This document shows, piece by piece, positions 1 to 7,377 of a stretch of DNA of 41,478 bases. A program made the translations under genes and the position numbers. The first letter of the stretch is position 1. The number at the start of each line of letters is the position of its first letter. The DNA is from Glycomyces lechevalierae. Lineage in GTDB: Bacteria > Actinomycetota > Actinomycetes > Mycobacteriales > Micromonosporaceae. Below the pieces are notes generated by a model, which worked only from the letters and a program-made list of their open reading frames with translations, had not been told where the DNA came from and did no database searches. The DNA lies in the NCBI RefSeq assembly GCF_027622945.1, contig NZ_JAPZVQ010000015.1:98933-140410 (forward strand), read 5' to 3'.

Positions 1-62
1 GGTGGCGGGGGCCCGGGGCCCCGGGGGGGGCCGCCTCGGCGCGGGCGGGGGCCCCCCCCCCC
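1..62. other. Low-complexity G/C edge sequence
   Basis: The first 62 bases are almost only G and C, in long homopolymer runs (eight G around 23-30, about thirteen C around 51-63). Clean coding sequence begins straight after. The runs sit exactly at the window edge and are unlike the codon pattern that follows, so they look like poorly resolved contig-end sequence rather than biology. The reading frame of the next gene stays open through them, but the residues they encode should not be trusted. Confidence 0.55.
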
Positions 63-428
63 CACGACCTCGCCGGCGCGATGATCGACGTGCCGTTCCT
101 GACCTACTTCCGCCGCGCCACCACCATCACCGACTCCTATCCCTACAAGGAGATCGGCGAGTTCCTCTCCGGCCAGCGGCTGAGCGAGGAGCGCACGTTC
201 GCGACCCTCGACTACTTCGACGGCGTCAACTTCGCCGCGCGCGGCACCGCCCCCGCGCTCTACTCCGTGGCCCTGATGGACGACATCTGCCCGCCGTCCA
301 CCGTGTTCGCCGCCTACAACCGCTGGCAGGGCGAGAAGCGGATCACCGTGTGGCCCTGGAACGGCCACGAAGGCGGCGGCATCCTCCAGAAGGGCGAGCA
401 GCTCAAGTTCCTCGCCGAACACCGCTAG
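3..428 (+). CDS. Acetylxylan esterase / cephalosporin-C deacetylase family protein, 3' part
   Basis: This is the C-terminal part of an alpha/beta-hydrolase of the AXE1 (carbohydrate esterase family 7) type, which removes acetyl groups from xylan fragments and related substrates. Visible family marks are TLDYFDGVNFAARG, then ALMDDICPPSTVFAAYN, which carries the catalytic Asp (LMDD) and the conserved PPSTVFAAYN, then GHEGGG with the catalytic His. The nucleophile Ser region lies upstream and is missing. The frame is open to the window edge; a Met codon at 81 is internal, because family-like residues (HDLAGA) precede it from about 63. Full family members are about 320 residues, so about 120 C-terminal residues are present. 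A strong hairpin follows the stop. Confidence 0.85.
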   Translation, partial: WRGPGAPGGAASARAGAPPPHDLAGAMIDVPFLTYFRRATTITDSYPYKEIGEFLSGQRLSEERTFATLDYFDGVNFAARGTAPALYSVALMDDICPPSTVFAAYNRWQGEKRITVWPWNGHEGGGILQKGEQLKFLAEHR

Positions 429-438
429 ACCGACGGAA

Positions 439-471
439 AAGGGGGCGTGACCGCAGCGGTCACGCCCCCTT
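439..471. terminator. Bidirectional hairpin terminator between esterase and hisN
   Basis: A perfect inverted repeat has 16-base arms (439-454 and 456-471, AAGGGGGCGTGACCGC and its complement) around a single A. With the A-run on the left and TTCCC on the right it can act in both directions. It lies between two convergent genes, which end at 428 and 481. Confidence 0.85.
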
Positions 472-480
472 CCCTCTGCC

Positions 481-1281
481 TTACGGCTCCCGGATCTTCA
501 AGCGCTCCAAGGCCTGCTCGTGCAGCAGCCCGTTCGTCGCGAGCGCGGAGCCGCCGTCGGGGCCGGGGCGTCCGCGCAGGTCCGTGAAGGTCCCGCCCGC
601 CTCTTCGACGATCAGCGCCAGCGGCGCCAGATCCCACAGGGCCACTTCGGGTTCGGCCGCGATGTCCACGGCCCCCTCGGCGAGCAGGCAGTACGAGTAG
701 AAGTCGCCGAAGCCGCGCTCGCGCCACGCCTCGTGGAGCAGCCCGAGCATCGCGCCCTGCCGGTCGAGCTTCGTCCAGCCCGTGATCGACGAGATGCTGA
801 CGGACGCGTCGGAGAGCTTGCCGACCTTCGACACCTGGATCCGCTTGCCGGCGCGCTGGTCGCGGCCGGCGAACGCGCCCGCGCCCTTCATGGCCCACCA
901 GCGGCGGCCGAGCGCCGGGGCGCTGACGATGCCGACGACAGGCTCGCCGCGGTCGAACAGGGCGATGAGAGTGGCCCAGATCGGCACGCCGCGAACATAG
1001 TTGCGGGTGGCGTCGATCGGGTCGATGACCCACTTGCGGCCCGAGGCCCCGGGGTTGTCGCCGTACTCCTCGCCGTAGATCCCGTCGCGGGGTCGGGCGC
1101 GCGCGAGCGTCGAGCGCAGCACCTCCTCGATCGTGGTGTCCGCGTCGGAGACCTCGGTCATGTCCGGCTTGGAGGAGACCCGCAGGTCGGAGGCACGGAA
1201 CCGGCTGTTGCCGATCTGGGCGGCGCTGTCCGCGAGCAGGTGCGCGAGGCCGAGATCGTCGTTGTAGCTGGAGGTGGGCAT
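481..1281 (-). CDS. hisN: Histidinol-phosphatase, inositol monophosphatase family
   Basis: This is a Mg-dependent phosphatase of the inositol monophosphatase superfamily, most likely the actinobacterial histidinol-phosphate phosphatase (last-but-one step of histidine synthesis). Metal-site motifs are in order: GEEYG (about residue 71), WVIDPIDATRNY (about 85-96) and WDLAPLALIVEEAGG near the C terminus. About 266 residues is normal for HisN. ATG at 1281 is preferred: there is no Shine-Dalgarno sequence, but TAGGAT lies exactly 6 nt upstream, fitting a leaderless transcript. GTG at 1287 is the alternative. It lies 54 bp downstream of rsgA on the same strand, so it can be read from the aroA-rsgA transcript and also from its own promoter. 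Substrate is inferred from family and neighbourhood; other IMPase substrates are possible. Confidence 0.88.
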   Translation of the reverse strand: MPTSSYNDDLGLAHLLADSAAQIGNSRFRASDLRVSSKPDMTEVSDADTTIEEVLRSTLARARPRDGIYGEEYGDNPGASGRKWVIDPIDATRNYVRGVPIWATLIALFDRGEPVVGIVSAPALGRRWWAMKGAGAFAGRDQRAGKRIQVSKVGKLSDASVSISSITGWTKLDRQGAMLGLLHEAWRERGFGDFYSYCLLAEGAVDIAAEPEVALWDLAPLALIVEEAGGTFTDLRGRPGPDGGSALATNGLLHEQALERLKIREP

Positions 1282-1287
1282 GGGCAC

Positions 1288-1293
1288 ATCCTA
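1288..1293 (-). promoter_or_regulatory. Candidate -10 element for leaderless hisN
   Basis: On the minus strand TAGGAT lies 6 nt upstream of ATG 1281. No Shine-Dalgarno sequence is present. This would place the transcription start at or next to the start codon. No good -35 hexamer is obvious. Confidence 0.45.
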
Positions 1294-1341
1294 CTGAGCC
1301 CCCGAAGGGGCCCTCGACCAGCGAGGCAACGAAGAGGTGAA

Positions 1342-2367
1342 CTAGTTCTTGGTGTCGGCCTCGTGGAGCGACGCGAGCACGCGCCGGAACGAGGCGAGGC
1401 GGCCGGCGCGCGGGTCGTCCGGGCCGATCGCGGCGTCGAGGGCGCAGTCGCCGATCTCGGGGGTGTGCGTGCACCCGCGCGGGCAGTCCTGCGCGACCTC
1501 CTCGAGTTCGGGGAAGGCCTTGAGGATCGAGTCGGCGGTGACGTGCGCGAGCCCGAAGGAGCGCACGCCGGGCGTGTCGATGACCCAGCCGCCGCCGGGC
1601 AGCGCGAAGGAGACGGTGCTCGTGGACGTGTGCGAGCCCTTGCCGATCGAGCGGACCTCGCTGACGGCGCGCCCGGCCCCGGGCACGAGCCGGTTCACGA
1701 GCGTGGACTTGCCGACGCCGGAGTGCCCGAAGAACACGTTCTCCTTGTCGCGCAGCAGCTCCACGAGATCCTCGAGCGGCGCTTCGGGCTCGGTCGTGGT
1801 GATGGTCAGGTCGAGCTGGGAGTAGTAGGCGCGCGCTTCGGCGACGAGCTCGGGCGCGAGGTCGTGCTTGGTCAGGCACAGGACGGGTGCGACCCCGGCG
1901 TCGTAGGCGGCGACGAGGCACCGGTCGACGAACCCGTACCGCAGCGGCGGGTCGATGAGGCTGGCGACGACGACGAGCTGGTCGACGTTCGCGACGACGA
2001 CGCGCTCGGTGGCGTTCTCGTCGTCGGCGGAGCGCCGCAGCTCCCCGTGCCGCGGCTCGATCCGCACGACCCGCGCCAGGGTTCCCGCATTGCCGGAGCG
2101 GTCGCCGACGAGGCCGACCCGGTCGCCGACCACGATGGACTGCTTGCCGAGCTCACGCGCTTTCATGGCGGTGACGACGCGGTCGTCGACCAGGCAGGTG
2201 TAGCGGCCGCGGTCGACCGCCGTCACGAACCCCTCCTGGGCGTGCTCGTGCTTGGGCCGGATCTTGGTGCGCGGCCGCGAGCGGCGCGTCGCGCGCACCT
2301 TGACGTCGTCCTCGTCCCACTCGTCGTCGTCTTCGTCCACCTCGACGTCCCAATCCGGCTGCGGCAC
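1342..2367 (-). CDS. rsgA: Ribosome small subunit-dependent GTPase A
   Basis: This circularly permuted GTPase checks late assembly of the 30S subunit. The order of motifs is typical: an N-terminal OB-fold region after an unusual acidic head (VEVDEDDDEWDEDD, residues about 8-21), G4 LTKHD, G1 GHSGVGKST, G3 DTPGVRSFGL, and a C-terminal zinc knuckle CPRGCTHTPEIGDC. Length (341 residues) is normal. The start is GTG; its G overlaps the last base of the aroA stop (TAGTG on the minus strand), so translation is probably coupled to aroA. The acidic, low-complexity N-terminus is the only oddity. Confidence 0.95.
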   Translation of the reverse strand: MPQPDWDVEVDEDDDEWDEDDVKVRATRRSRPRTKIRPKHEHAQEGFVTAVDRGRYTCLVDDRVVTAMKARELGKQSIVVGDRVGLVGDRSGNAGTLARVVRIEPRHGELRRSADDENATERVVVANVDQLVVVASLIDPPLRYGFVDRCLVAAYDAGVAPVLCLTKHDLAPELVAEARAYYSQLDLTITTTEPEAPLEDLVELLRDKENVFFGHSGVGKSTLVNRLVPGAGRAVSEVRSIGKGSHTSTSTVSFALPGGGWVIDTPGVRSFGLAHVTADSILKAFPELEEVAQDCPRGCTHTPEIGDCALDAAIGPDDPRAGRLASFRRVLASLHEADTKN

Positions 2368-3668
2368 TAGGCGTCACCCCGGATCGCGCGTTCCCAGGCC
2401 TCGGCGAAGTCGGGCCAGGTCTTGGACACGCACGCCACGTCGTCGAGCACGAGGCCCGGGATCACGAGCCCCGCGACGGCGCCGGCGTGGGCCATGCGGT
2501 GGTCGGCGTAGGTCGCCCAGGTCCCGGTGGCGTGGCCGCCGCTGTTGACGCGGAAGCCGTCCTCGAACTCGTCCACGTCGGCGCCGATCTTGCGCAGTTC
2601 GGTGACGAGCGCCGAGATCCGGTCGGTCTCGTGGCCGCGGATGTGGGCGACGCCGCGGATCGCGAAGGGGCCCTTGTTGACCCCGAACAGGGCCGCGAGG
2701 GCGGGCGTCAGCTCGGCGGCGTCGGCCAGGTCGAACTCGGCCGGCAGCACGGACGGCGCGCCGACGACGGTGAGGCCGCCGCGGCTCCACTCGACGCGGG
2801 AGCCGAGCCGGACGAGGATGTCGCGGATCTTGTCGCCGGCCTGGGTGGTCTCGGTCGGCCAGCCCTCGATGGTGACCCGGCCGCCGGCGGCGACGGCCGC
2901 GATGAGGAACGGCGCGGCGTTCTGCAGGTCCGGCTCGATGACCCATTCGCGGCCCTGGAGCTCGCCGGGCGCGACGCGCCAGCGGTTCGGCTCGGCGTCG
3001 TCGACCTCGGCCCCGGCCTGGCGGAGCATGTGCACGACCATGTCGAGGTACGGGCGGCTCGGGACGGGCTTGTCGCCGGTGTGACGCAGGTCGAGGCCGT
3101 TCTCGAAGCGCGGCGCGGCCATGAGGAGGGCGCTCACGAGCTGCGAGGTCTTGGACGCGTCGATCTCGAGCGCGCCGCCCTTGACGCCGCCGGTGGCGTT
3201 CACGGTGAACGGCAGCGCCATGCGCCCGCCGTCCTCGATCGCGACGCCGAGGTCCCGCAGGGCCTTGATGACGCCGTCGTTGGGGCGCTTGCGCGCGTGC
3301 GGGTCGCCGTCGAAGCCGACCGGGCCGTCCGCGAGCGCCGCGACGGGGGGCAGGAACCGCATCACGGTCCCGGCGAGCCCGCAGTCGACCTCGGTGCCGC
3401 CCTTGAAGGTCCCGGGCGTGACCGTCCAGACCTCGTCGTCGCCCGTGTCGACCGCGACGCCGATGGACCGCAGCCCTTCGACCATGAGCAGCGTGTCACG
3501 GGCGATGAGGGGTCGCCGGATCGTGGACGGGCCGGAGGCGAGCGCGGCGAGGATGAGGGCGCGGGCCGTCATCGACTTCGAGCCGGGCACGCGGACGACC
3601 GCGTCGAGCTCGGCCTCCGCGTACGGAGTCTCCCAGCGGCGCTTGTCGGGGGCTGCAGTTGCGTTCAC
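2367..3668 (-). CDS. aroA: 3-phosphoshikimate 1-carboxyvinyltransferase (EPSP synthase)
   Basis: The enzyme joins phosphoenolpyruvate to shikimate-3-phosphate in the shikimate pathway for aromatic amino acids. Visible family motifs are PGSKSMTARALIL near the N terminus, GLAGTVMRF (about residue 100; the family usually has GNAGT), KRPNDGVIKALRDLG, GHETDRISAL and YADHRMAHAGAVAGL near the C terminus. The 433 residues fit the family. The start is GTG with no Shine-Dalgarno sequence; a TAGAAT -10 element sits 6 nt upstream, suggesting a leaderless message. It is first in the leftward group aroA-rsgA-hisN and divergent from the SRAP gene. Confidence 0.96.
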   Translation of the reverse strand: MNATAAPDKRRWETPYAEAELDAVVRVPGSKSMTARALILAALASGPSTIRRPLIARDTLLMVEGLRSIGVAVDTGDDEVWTVTPGTFKGGTEVDCGLAGTVMRFLPPVAALADGPVGFDGDPHARKRPNDGVIKALRDLGVAIEDGGRMALPFTVNATGGVKGGALEIDASKTSQLVSALLMAAPRFENGLDLRHTGDKPVPSRPYLDMVVHMLRQAGAEVDDAEPNRWRVAPGELQGREWVIEPDLQNAAPFLIAAVAAGGRVTIEGWPTETTQAGDKIRDILVRLGSRVEWSRGGLTVVGAPSVLPAEFDLADAAELTPALAALFGVNKGPFAIRGVAHIRGHETDRISALVTELRKIGADVDEFEDGFRVNSGGHATGTWATYADHRMAHAGAVAGLVIPGLVLDDVACVSKTWPDFAEAWERAIRGDA

Positions 3669-3674
3669 GCAGCC

Positions 3675-3680
3675 ATTCTA
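3675..3680 (-). promoter_or_regulatory. Candidate -10 element for leaderless aroA
   Basis: Minus-strand TAGAAT, close to the TATAAT consensus, ends 6 nt before the GTG start of aroA. There is no Shine-Dalgarno sequence. The -35 region is weak. Confidence 0.5.
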
Positions 3681-3780
3681 GTGGCCCGCGAGCTCGGCAC
3701 TCGAAGGTCGGCGCACCGGGGGTGGCGCGCCCGCGCCGGGGTGGCGGAAATTGAGGAGCCGGAGTGTCGGTGGCGGGGGT

Positions 3781-3786
3781 TACCGT
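3781..3786 (+). promoter_or_regulatory. Candidate -10 element for leaderless SRAP gene
   Basis: TACCGT lies 6 nt before ATG 3793, with no canonical Shine-Dalgarno sequence between them. No LexA-type box was seen in the 124-bp divergent region. Confidence 0.35.
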
Positions 3787-3792
3787 GAGGGC

Positions 3793-4497
3793 ATGTGCGG
3801 AAGGTACGCGAACACGAAGTCGAGCCCGGACATGGCCGCGCTCTTCGACGCCGAAGACCTCATTGCGGGCGCTTGGACGCCCTTGTACAACATCGCGCCC
3901 ACGACCCCGGCCCCGGTGGTGCGCCGCTCGAAGTCGAAGGACGAGCGCGTGGTGGAACTGGCCCGCTTCGGCCTGGTCCCGTGGTGGGCCTCGGACCCGG
4001 CGATCGGCTCCCGCATGTTCAACGCGCGCATCGAGACCGTCTCGACCTCGCGCGCCTTCAAGCGGCCCTTCGCGTCCCGCCGCGCCCTCGTCCCGGCCGA
4101 CGGCTGGTACGAGTGGCGCAAGCTCCCCGGCGGCGGCAAGCAGCCCTACTACTTCACCCAACCGGGCGGCGTCGTCTTCGCGGGGCTGTGGGACACCTGG
4201 CGCCAGGGCGACGTCCACCTCCTCACCTTCACGATCCTCACCTGCCCGGCGCTGGACGAGGCGATCGAGACGGTCCACGACCGGATGCCGTACGTCCTGC
4301 CGCCCGAGCGGTACGCGGCATGGCTGGGGGAGGAGGACGCCGACGAGTCCGACCTGCTCGCCGGCCCCGCGCCCTCGCTCGCCAAGGAACTGGAGATCCG
4401 CAAGGTCGGCCGCGCGGTCGGCAAGGCCGACAACGAGGGCCCCGAGCTCATCCGCCCCGTCGACGCCGAGGGCCCCACGACCATTCCAGGATTGTGA
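3793..4497 (+). CDS. SOS response-associated peptidase family (SRAP, YedK/HMCES-like)
   Basis: SRAP proteins protect abasic sites in single-stranded DNA by forming a thiazolidine crosslink through Cys2. Here the start MCGRYA places that Cys correctly once Met is removed, which fixes the start at ATG 3793. Further family motifs in order: YNIAPTTPAPVV, RFGLVPWWA, FNARIET, RRALVPADGWYEW (active-site Glu region), FAGLWDTW and HDRMPYVL (active-site His). Length (234 residues) is typical. It is divergent from aroA. The nearby WhiB and sigR genes resemble the arrangement in mycobacteria. Confidence 0.95.
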   Translation: MCGRYANTKSSPDMAALFDAEDLIAGAWTPLYNIAPTTPAPVVRRSKSKDERVVELARFGLVPWWASDPAIGSRMFNARIETVSTSRAFKRPFASRRALVPADGWYEWRKLPGGGKQPYYFTQPGGVVFAGLWDTWRQGDVHLLTFTILTCPALDEAIETVHDRMPYVLPPERYAAWLGEEDADESDLLAGPAPSLAKELEIRKVGRAVGKADNEGPELIRPVDAEGPTTIPGL

Positions 4498-4579
4498 AGT
4501 CAATCACAATCGGCTCAACGTATCTGTACCCCAAGTCGTCGGTCTTTCGTGTACAAGCCGCCGCCGGCTGAAGGAATCG

Positions 4580-4610
4580 CTTCCCGCGAGAAGCCCAATC
4601 AAGCGGGAAG
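4580..4610. repeat. 8-bp inverted repeat upstream of the WhiB gene
   Basis: CTTCCCGC (4580-4587) and GCGGGAAG (4603-4610) are perfect inverted arms with a 15-base spacer, 50-80 bases before the WhiB start. It could be an operator or a leader hairpin; the sequence alone does not decide. Confidence 0.35.
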
Positions 4611-4659
4611 GGCCTGCGGTGGAGAGGCTCTGCATCCAAATGGAAAGTGGGAGGCAGCA

Positions 4660-5013
4660 ATGCGGCGTATCCGTCCCGATGAGGTGGCTCGAGCCCGGAG
4701 AGACCCCCGGCTGCTCGATGCCGCCGAATACCGCAACGAGATCATCAGAGGCGCCTACCGGATGAGCGGCGACGCCTGGCTCCGCCAGGGCAACTGCGCC
4801 GACGCCGAGCCGGACGTCATGTACCCCGAACCCCGTGAGCCCATCGACGCGGCGCTCGCCATGTGCGCGTCCTGCCCGGTGCGCACGCCCTGCCTGGTCC
4901 GGGCCCTCGAGGCCCGCGACCGCCACGGCGTCTGGGGGGCCACCGCGCCTCGCGAGCGCCGGGCGATGATCGAGGTCTGGAAGGACATCAACCCCTTGGC
5001 CGTCGGCGCCTAG
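4660..5013 (+). CDS. WhiB-family iron-sulfur transcriptional regulator
   Basis: Wbl proteins are actinobacterial regulators that bind a 4Fe-4S cluster through four cysteines and usually partner with region 4 of the main sigma factor. The cysteines are Cys46, Cys69, Cys72 and Cys78 (C-x22-C-x2-C-x5-C), followed by the turn motif GVWGAT (GVWGG in most members) and a basic ARG-rich ERRAM segment. Length is 117 residues. ATG 4660 is chosen because GGGAGGCAG lies 6-12 nt upstream. The N-terminal ~40 residues are longer than in WhiB1. I cannot assign it to a named Wbl subclass. It is followed by a hairpin terminator and then the sigR locus. Confidence 0.92.
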   Translation: MRRIRPDEVARARRDPRLLDAAEYRNEIIRGAYRMSGDAWLRQGNCADAEPDVMYPEPREPIDAALAMCASCPVRTPCLVRALEARDRHGVWGATAPRERRAMIEVWKDINPLAVGA

Positions 5014-5030
5014 CCGAATCAGCCGAATCG

Positions 5031-5070
5031 AAAGCCGCGACCGCTGACCCAGCGAAGGTCGCGGCTTTTC
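5031..5070 (+). terminator. Hairpin terminator after the WhiB gene
   Basis: AAAGCCGCGACC (5031-5042) pairs perfectly with GGTCGCGGCTTT (5057-5068) around a 14-base loop and is followed by TC. It begins 17 bases after the WhiB stop. Confidence 0.8.
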
Positions 5071-5252
5071 GCTTGTCCGGGGAAGGCGGGGGAGTAGCCT
5101 CCCCGGACCGACGACGGTGTCATGTTCGCCGGCCCGGGGCAGGTACTGGGAGTTCACGCGCCGGTCTCCCGGCGCGATCAGGACCCTTCCGGGTCCACCC
5201 ACGATAACGACGACCCGCACCGAAAGTTACCGTTTCTATCCATTAAGTAGTA

Positions 5253-5294
5253 ATTTCGGGTGATATCCCGAATTTCGTACACTTCACCCGAAAT
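5253..5294. repeat. Operator-like inverted repeat cluster in AT-rich island
   Basis: ATTTCGGGTGA (5253-5263) and its exact complement TCACCCGAAAT (5284-5294) flank 20 bases. A third copy of the core, CCCGAA (5267-5272), sits inside and itself pairs with TTCGGG at 5255-5260. A -10-like TACACT (5278-5283) lies between the arms. The layout looks like a repressor or activator site around a second promoter. Confidence 0.5.
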
Positions 5295-5358
5295 AGTGCG
5301 AGTCTCGAAGCTGCGCAGGTGGTGTGGCGGATACGACTCGGGTGGTTTCGCCTTGAGC

Positions 5359-5384
5359 GGAATGCGGGGGCGCCCATTGCTGTT
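5359..5384 (+). promoter_or_regulatory. Sigma-R-type promoter (GGAAT-N18-GTT)
   Basis: GGAAT (5359-5363), exactly 18 bases, then GTT (5382-5384) matches the sigma-R/SigH consensus GGAAY-N18-GTT. It lies about 100 bp before the long-form start of sigR and so fits the autoregulatory sigR promoter known from Streptomyces coelicolor. Confidence 0.8.
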
Positions 5385-5484
5385 GTTCGGGACGAGTCTC
5401 CCGCCTCGGCACGCCGGCCACCGCCGCGCGGACCGCGGCGAAGGGGTTCACGGGCCACGATGTCTCTAGCAAGGAGCCCAACGC

Positions 5485-6267
5485 ATGACCACCACCCTCC
5501 GCGGACGCGAGGACGAGCGCTTGGCCGCGCTCCTGAGCGGCCCCGAATGGTCGCCGTCCCCGAACGGCGCCTCCCCGGTCGGCGGCGTCACGACCGCCGG
5601 TATTTCCTCAGCTCCCGTCCAGGACCCTGCCGTAGGCTCGGAACCGGTCGGCTACGAGAGGGAGACGGTGACCGAGGCAGGCAGCGAGAACACCCAGGAG
5701 CGGCGCGAGCGGTTCGAGCGCGACGCGATGCCCCTGATCGACCAGCTCTACGGTGCCGCGCTGCGCATGACGCGCAACCCCGCGGACGCCGAGGACCTGG
5801 TGCAGGAGACGTTCCTCAAGGCCTACTCGAAGTTCCACCAGTTCCGCGAGGGCACGAACCTGAAGGCGTGGCTCTACCGGATCCTTACGAACACGTACAT
5901 CAACTCGTACCGCAAGAAGAAGCGCCAGCCGCTCACTTCGCCCACGGACGAGATCACGGACTGGCAGCTCGCGGACGCCGAATCGCACTCCGCCTCGGGG
6001 CTGCGCTCGGCCGAGACCGAGGCGCTCGACCACCTGCCGGACTCCGACGTCAAGGACGCCCTCCAGCAGCTCGGCGAGGACTTCCGCCTGACGGTCTACC
6101 TCGCCGACGTCGAAGGGTTCTCCTACAAGGAGATCGCCGACATCATGGGCACGCCGATCGGCACCGTCATGTCCCGGCTGCACCGGGGCCGGCGCCAGCT
6201 CCGTCAACTGTTGAGCTCGTACGCCGCGGACCGCGGCCTTTCGCCCGCACGGGAGGTACAGCAGTGA
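5485..6267 (+). CDS. sigR: RNA polymerase sigma factor SigR/SigH, thiol-oxidative stress
   Basis: This group IV sigma factor directs the disulfide-stress regulon. Region 2 is seen in FERDAMPLIDQLYGAALRM and DAEDLVQETFLKAY, with NLKAWLYRILTNTYIN next, and region 4 in GFSYKEIADIMGTPIGTVMSRL followed by HRGRRQLR. From ATG 5485 (AAGGAG 5471-5476) the protein has 260 residues. About 61 of these precede the conserved fold and are rich in Pro, Ser and Gly. A second start, GTG 5668, has its own GAGAGGGA 4 nt upstream and gives a 199-residue protein of usual size. This mirrors the stable sigma-R and unstable long sigma-R-prime pair of Streptomyces. The stop overlaps the rsrA start (GTGA). Confidence 0.95.
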   Translation: MTTTLRGREDERLAALLSGPEWSPSPNGASPVGGVTTAGISSAPVQDPAVGSEPVGYERETVTEAGSENTQERRERFERDAMPLIDQLYGAALRMTRNPADAEDLVQETFLKAYSKFHQFREGTNLKAWLYRILTNTYINSYRKKKRQPLTSPTDEITDWQLADAESHSASGLRSAETEALDHLPDSDVKDALQQLGEDFRLTVYLADVEGFSYKEIADIMGTPIGTVMSRLHRGRRQLRQLLSSYAADRGLSPAREVQQ

Positions 6268-6563
6268 CCGCCGAACCGGAGAAGCCCAAACTCGACTGTC
6301 GGGAGGTCCTCGAAGAGGTCTACCTCTATCTCGACGAAGAGTGCTCCGACCGCCGCCGCGGCGTCATTCGCGACCATCTCGAAGAGTGCTCGCCCTGCCT
6401 CTCGGAGTACGGCATCGAGCAGGAGGTTCGCACGATCGTGCACCGCTGCTGCAGCAAGGAGAAGGCGCCGGACGAGGTCAAGACCCGTCTGCGCGAGAAG
6501 CTGAGCGCCATCGAGCAGGTCAGCGAGATCTTCAGCGAAGCCGCCGTCGAGCGCGAGCGCTGA
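6264..6563 (+). CDS. rsrA: Zinc-containing redox anti-sigma factor RsrA/RshA
   Basis: This anti-sigma factor binds SigR when its thiols are reduced and zinc is bound, and lets go when they are oxidised. The ZAS signature H38-x3-C42-x2-C45 (HLEECSPC) is present, with Cys12 as the fourth ligand, plus Cys27 and the Cys62-Cys63 pair known in RsrA. Numbering is one higher than the Streptomyces protein. Length is 99 residues. The GTG start lies in a GTGA overlap with sigR, with GGGAGG (6251-6256) inside the sigR 3' end, so the two are translationally coupled at matched levels. A hairpin terminator follows. Confidence 0.95.
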   Translation: MTAEPEKPKLDCREVLEEVYLYLDEECSDRRRGVIRDHLEECSPCLSEYGIEQEVRTIVHRCCSKEKAPDEVKTRLREKLSAIEQVSEIFSEAAVERER

Positions 6564-6582
6564 CCACCGTCTGAGACGCCGA

Positions 6583-6604
6583 TCGGGCCCGTGACCGGGC
6601 CCGA
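6583..6604 (+). terminator. Hairpin after rsrA
   Basis: TCGGGCCCG (6583-6591) pairs with CGGGCCCGA (6596-6604) around TGAC. The T tract after it is weak (CTGCGTTGTATT). Confidence 0.65.
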
Positions 6605-6699
6605 CTGCGTTGTATTCGCAGGTCTTGCGGTGTCACACCCGCATTTCCCGCGGTCGACCGCGCGTTCGCGAGCGGCCGTGGAACGTTCATGGGCTCCGC

Positions 6700-7296
6700 T
6701 CAGGGGGCCGACTGCTCGGCCGCGTTGGCCCGGATCATGCCGATCGAGATCTGCAGCGACGCCTCGCGCAGGTCCGCCTCGGAGTCGTCACCGCGCGGAT
6801 AGGTGATCCAGTTGCTGTAGAGGGTCGTGATCGCGTCCCACGCCCGCAGGCGGTGGATGAGCGGCGCGTCCGCCTCGACGAGCAGCGCGTGCAGGCGCCG
6901 CTGGCGCAGCCTGAAGACCGACATGCGGTCGAGGCGCGTGAGCGCGGCCTGGTTGTTCTGCATGAACCTGAGCACGGGCACGTGCGACCGGATGACCTCC
7001 GCATAACGGCGCAGGAGTTCGGTGCGGGTGTCGAGCTCGCGCGGCCGGGTGTCGCCCCAGTCGCAGATGCGGTCCAGATCCTCCGCGTAGGAGTCGAAGA
7101 AGCTCGCCGCGATGTCTTCTTTGGTCTTGAAGTGGTAGTACAGCGCGGCCTTGGTGACGCCGAGCTGCTCGGCGATCTCCCGTAGAGAGGTGTGCTCGTA
7201 GCCGTGCTCGCTGAAGAGCGCGATCGCGGTCTGCTGGATCCGCTCTCGGGTGCTCGGCTGTTGCTGCTCGCGCGCTTCGCGCGGCGCTTCGGTCAT
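6700..7296 (-). CDS. TetR/AcrR-family transcriptional regulator
   Basis: The N-terminal DNA-binding domain is clear: ERIQQTAIALFSEHGYEHTS, then the helix-turn-helix LREIAEQLGVTKAALYYHF and KTKEDI. The remaining ~130 residues form the ligand/dimer domain, with no recognisable ligand class. The total is 198 residues. ATG 7296 is chosen because the HTH begins at a normal distance; a longer frame upstream has no family content. There is no Shine-Dalgarno sequence; GAGAAT sits 7 nt upstream, again fitting a leaderless start. It follows the bL37 gene on the same strand with an 81-bp gap. No obvious target gene is divergent from it. Confidence 0.9.
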   Translation of the reverse strand: MTEAPREAREQQQPSTRERIQQTAIALFSEHGYEHTSLREIAEQLGVTKAALYYHFKTKEDIAASFFDSYAEDLDRICDWGDTRPRELDTRTELLRRYAEVIRSHVPVLRFMQNNQAALTRLDRMSVFRLRQRRLHALLVEADAPLIHRLRAWDAITTLYSNWITYPRGDDSEADLREASLQISIGMIRANAAEQSAP

Positions 7297-7377
7297 GTGG
7301 GCAATTCTCGTTCTGCGCCGGGTGTCCAGTGCGATCTGCGGGGCAGTCGCGACCTCGGCCGCCTGCCCCGCCACGCG

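Larger units (their letters stand above)
5071..5484 (+). promoter_or_regulatory. Long sigR upstream regulatory region
   Basis: This 414-bp stretch has no convincing gene. It holds an AT-rich island (about 5221-5300) with an inverted-repeat cluster and a separate sigma-R-type promoter at 5359-5384. The Shine-Dalgarno sequence AAGGAG (5471-5476) for the long form of SigR closes the region. Confidence 0.6.

Noticed and set aside
4570..4600. A second sigma-R promoter before the WhiB gene (GGAAT at 4573-4577)
   Set aside because: The position 18 bases downstream reads CAA, not GTT, so the -10 half is missing.
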